Source: Lepus europaeus
Taxonomy: Eukaryota > Chordata > Mammalia > Lagomorpha > Leporidae
Direction: 5' to 3'
Length of the DNA stretch: 64,000 nucleotides
NCBI RefSeq assembly: GCF_033115175.1
Contig: NC_084844.1
Coordinates: 36,985,885 to 37,049,884, forward strand
How positions within the stretch are numbered: position 1 is the stretch's first letter; each line of letters begins with the position of its first letter. The translations under genes were made by a program, and so were the position numbers. Shown here in pieces: positions 62,947 to 64,000 of the stretch. The notes beneath the pieces are model-generated. The model ran no database searches. It was not told the origin of the DNA and was given only the letters and a program-made list of their open reading frames with translations.

Positions 62947-63570
62947 TTTTTAAAATGTTTATTTATTTGAAAGGCAGAGTGACAGTAAAAGAGAGATCGA
63001 TCTGGGGGCCGGCATTGTGGCGTAGCAGGTTAAGCCTTCGTGGGCCATGCCAGCATCCCATATGGGCGCTGGTTCCAGTCCTCGTTGCTCCACTTCCAAT
63101 CCAGCTCCCTGCTAATGTGCCTGGGCAAGCAGCAGCAGATGGCCCAGTGCTTGGGCCCCTGCCACCCACACGGGAGACCCAGAAAAAGCTGGCCCAGCCC
63201 TAGCAGCTATGGGCATTTGGGGAGTGAACCAGTGGGTGGAAGCTTGTTTCTCCTCCTCCTCTCTTTGTAACTCTGCCTTTCAAATTAATAAAAATCTAAA
63301 AATAAAAAATCTACCATCCACTGGTTCATTCCCTAAATGCCTGCAACAGTCAGGACTGGATCAGGCCTAAGCCAGGAGCCAGGAACTCCATCTGGGTCTC
63401 CTACATGGGTGGCAGGGACTCAAGTACTTGAGCCATCATCTGCTATATCCCAGGAAGCTGGATTGGGAGTGGAGGTGTAAGTGGATCCCACGCACTCGGA
63501 TACGGGATTAGGGCATCCCAAGCAGTGGCTTAATCCCCCTCCCCAACCCCGTGACACAATGCCCACCCCT
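62947..63570 (-). mobile_element. C-repeat SINE (minus), split by a nested copy
   Basis: Tail-side part 62947-63004 ('aaaatgtttatttatttgaa', 'agagagatcgatct') and remainder 63305-63570 ('taccatccactggttcattc' to 'cacaatgcccacccc'). Confidence 0.88.
63005..63304 (+). mobile_element. C-repeat SINE (plus), nested
   Basis: Complete plus copy from 'ggggccggcattgtggcgta' to 'aaattaataaaaatctaaaa' inside the older minus copy. Confidence 0.93.
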
Positions 63571-63654
63571 TTTATGAATTTCCATCTGTTTATTTATTTA
63601 CCTATTTGGTGAATAAGTGGAGTTATCCACCATCTGTTTCGTGAATAGCAGCCC

Positions 63655-63835
63655 TACTCCCCACCAGCTCTGTGACCACGGGTGACGTGCTTTCCTTCCC
63701 TGGCCTCAATGTCCTCATCTGTAAAACGGGCCTCTCCCGATGCCTGGACGGAGTGGATGGGAGGCACTCGATGAAGAGGAAAAGCAGAGTGCTCGGAGCC
63801 ATTCTTGGAACACAGCGAGTGCTGTTATCTGTAGC
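63655..63835 (+). mobile_element. MIR SINE remnant (plus)
   Basis: 'agctctgtgaccacgggtga', 'ggcctcaatgtcctcatctg', 'taaaacgggcctctcccgat', 'gaacacagcgagtgctgtta'. Confidence 0.75.
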
Positions 63836-63893
63836 TCTCAGCGTGGTCTTCACTGTCTTCACACCCCAGGCACTGAGGACAGAGAAGAAGGGA

Positions 63894-63907
63894 GCGCCCC
63901 CTGCTGG
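63894..63907 (-). promoter_or_regulatory. CTCF-like motif (minus), best match in the window
   Basis: Plus strand GCGCCCCCTGCTGG; read on minus it is CCAGCAGGGGGCGC, 14 of 14 positions of the CTCF core. Confidence 0.6.
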
Positions 63908-64000
63908 GTGGGGAGGCCTGTGCCGGCGCTCCCCTGCACCCACGTCTGCTCCCCCAGAGCTGGCCCAGGCTGCAGCTTCCTCAAGGCTCTCCAAGCCAGG

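Noticed and set aside
33600-64000. LHX1 or another protein-coding gene in the right half
   Set aside because: No homeodomain, LIM domain or spliced exon set was recognised; LHX1 is expected further downstream.
1-64000. CRISPR arrays, bacterial operons, viral genes or endogenous retrovirus
   Set aside because: Nothing in the window supports them; the tandem array has no spacers and all coding sequence is mammalian and spliced.

Overview
The window is a piece of a mammalian nuclear genome, almost certainly rabbit (Oryctolagus cuniculus) or another lagomorph. The main evidence is about sixty copies of the lagomorph tRNA-derived C-repeat SINE (head like 'ggggccggcgctgtggcg', tail of CT-rich sequence plus an A/T-rich end). 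All coding sequence is in spliced exons with mammalian GT-AG boundaries. The gene order GGNBP2 - DHRS11 - MRM1, all on the + strand, matches human chromosome 17q12, where LHX1 is the next gene. LHX1 coding sequence is not reached here.

Layout. 1-17.6 kb: the last eight coding exons and the 3'UTR of GGNBP2 (the window opens inside an intron). Its introns are full of C repeats, one antisense L1 fragment and a processed SRP19 pseudogene. 17.6-20.8 kb: a short intergenic stretch that is almost entirely back-to-back SINEs. 20.8-28.7 kb: the complete DHRS11 gene, a short-chain dehydrogenase in seven exons with a CpG-island promoter. 28.7-29.4 kb: short spacer. 29.4-33.6 kb: the complete MRM1 gene, a mitochondrial SpoU-type 2'-O-ribose rRNA methyltransferase in five exons, with a CpG promoter, one apparent GC-AG intron and a shortened C-terminus. 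33.6-64 kb: gene-free DNA holding SINEs, ancient MIR/L2/L1 remnants, several low-repeat AT-rich islands with homeobox/forkhead-type motifs (candidate enhancers), a 2.16-kb minisatellite (46 x 47 bp) and a telomere-like hexamer array.

The three genes are neighbours by ancient synteny, not an operon: GGNBP2 is a Cys-rich protein linked to gametogenesis and placenta, DHRS11 is a cytosolic NADP(H)-dependent steroid/carbonyl reductase, and MRM1 methylates mitochondrial large-subunit rRNA. I found no previously undescribed multi-gene system. The points most worth checking are the homogenised minisatellite whose minus strand is open in all three frames, the MRM1 GC-AG intron and C-terminal frameshift, a MIR-derived poly(A) signal for MRM1, a set of CTCF-like motifs with convergent orientation, and the candidate enhancers. 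Family names and human comparisons rest on memory of those families; no search was run.
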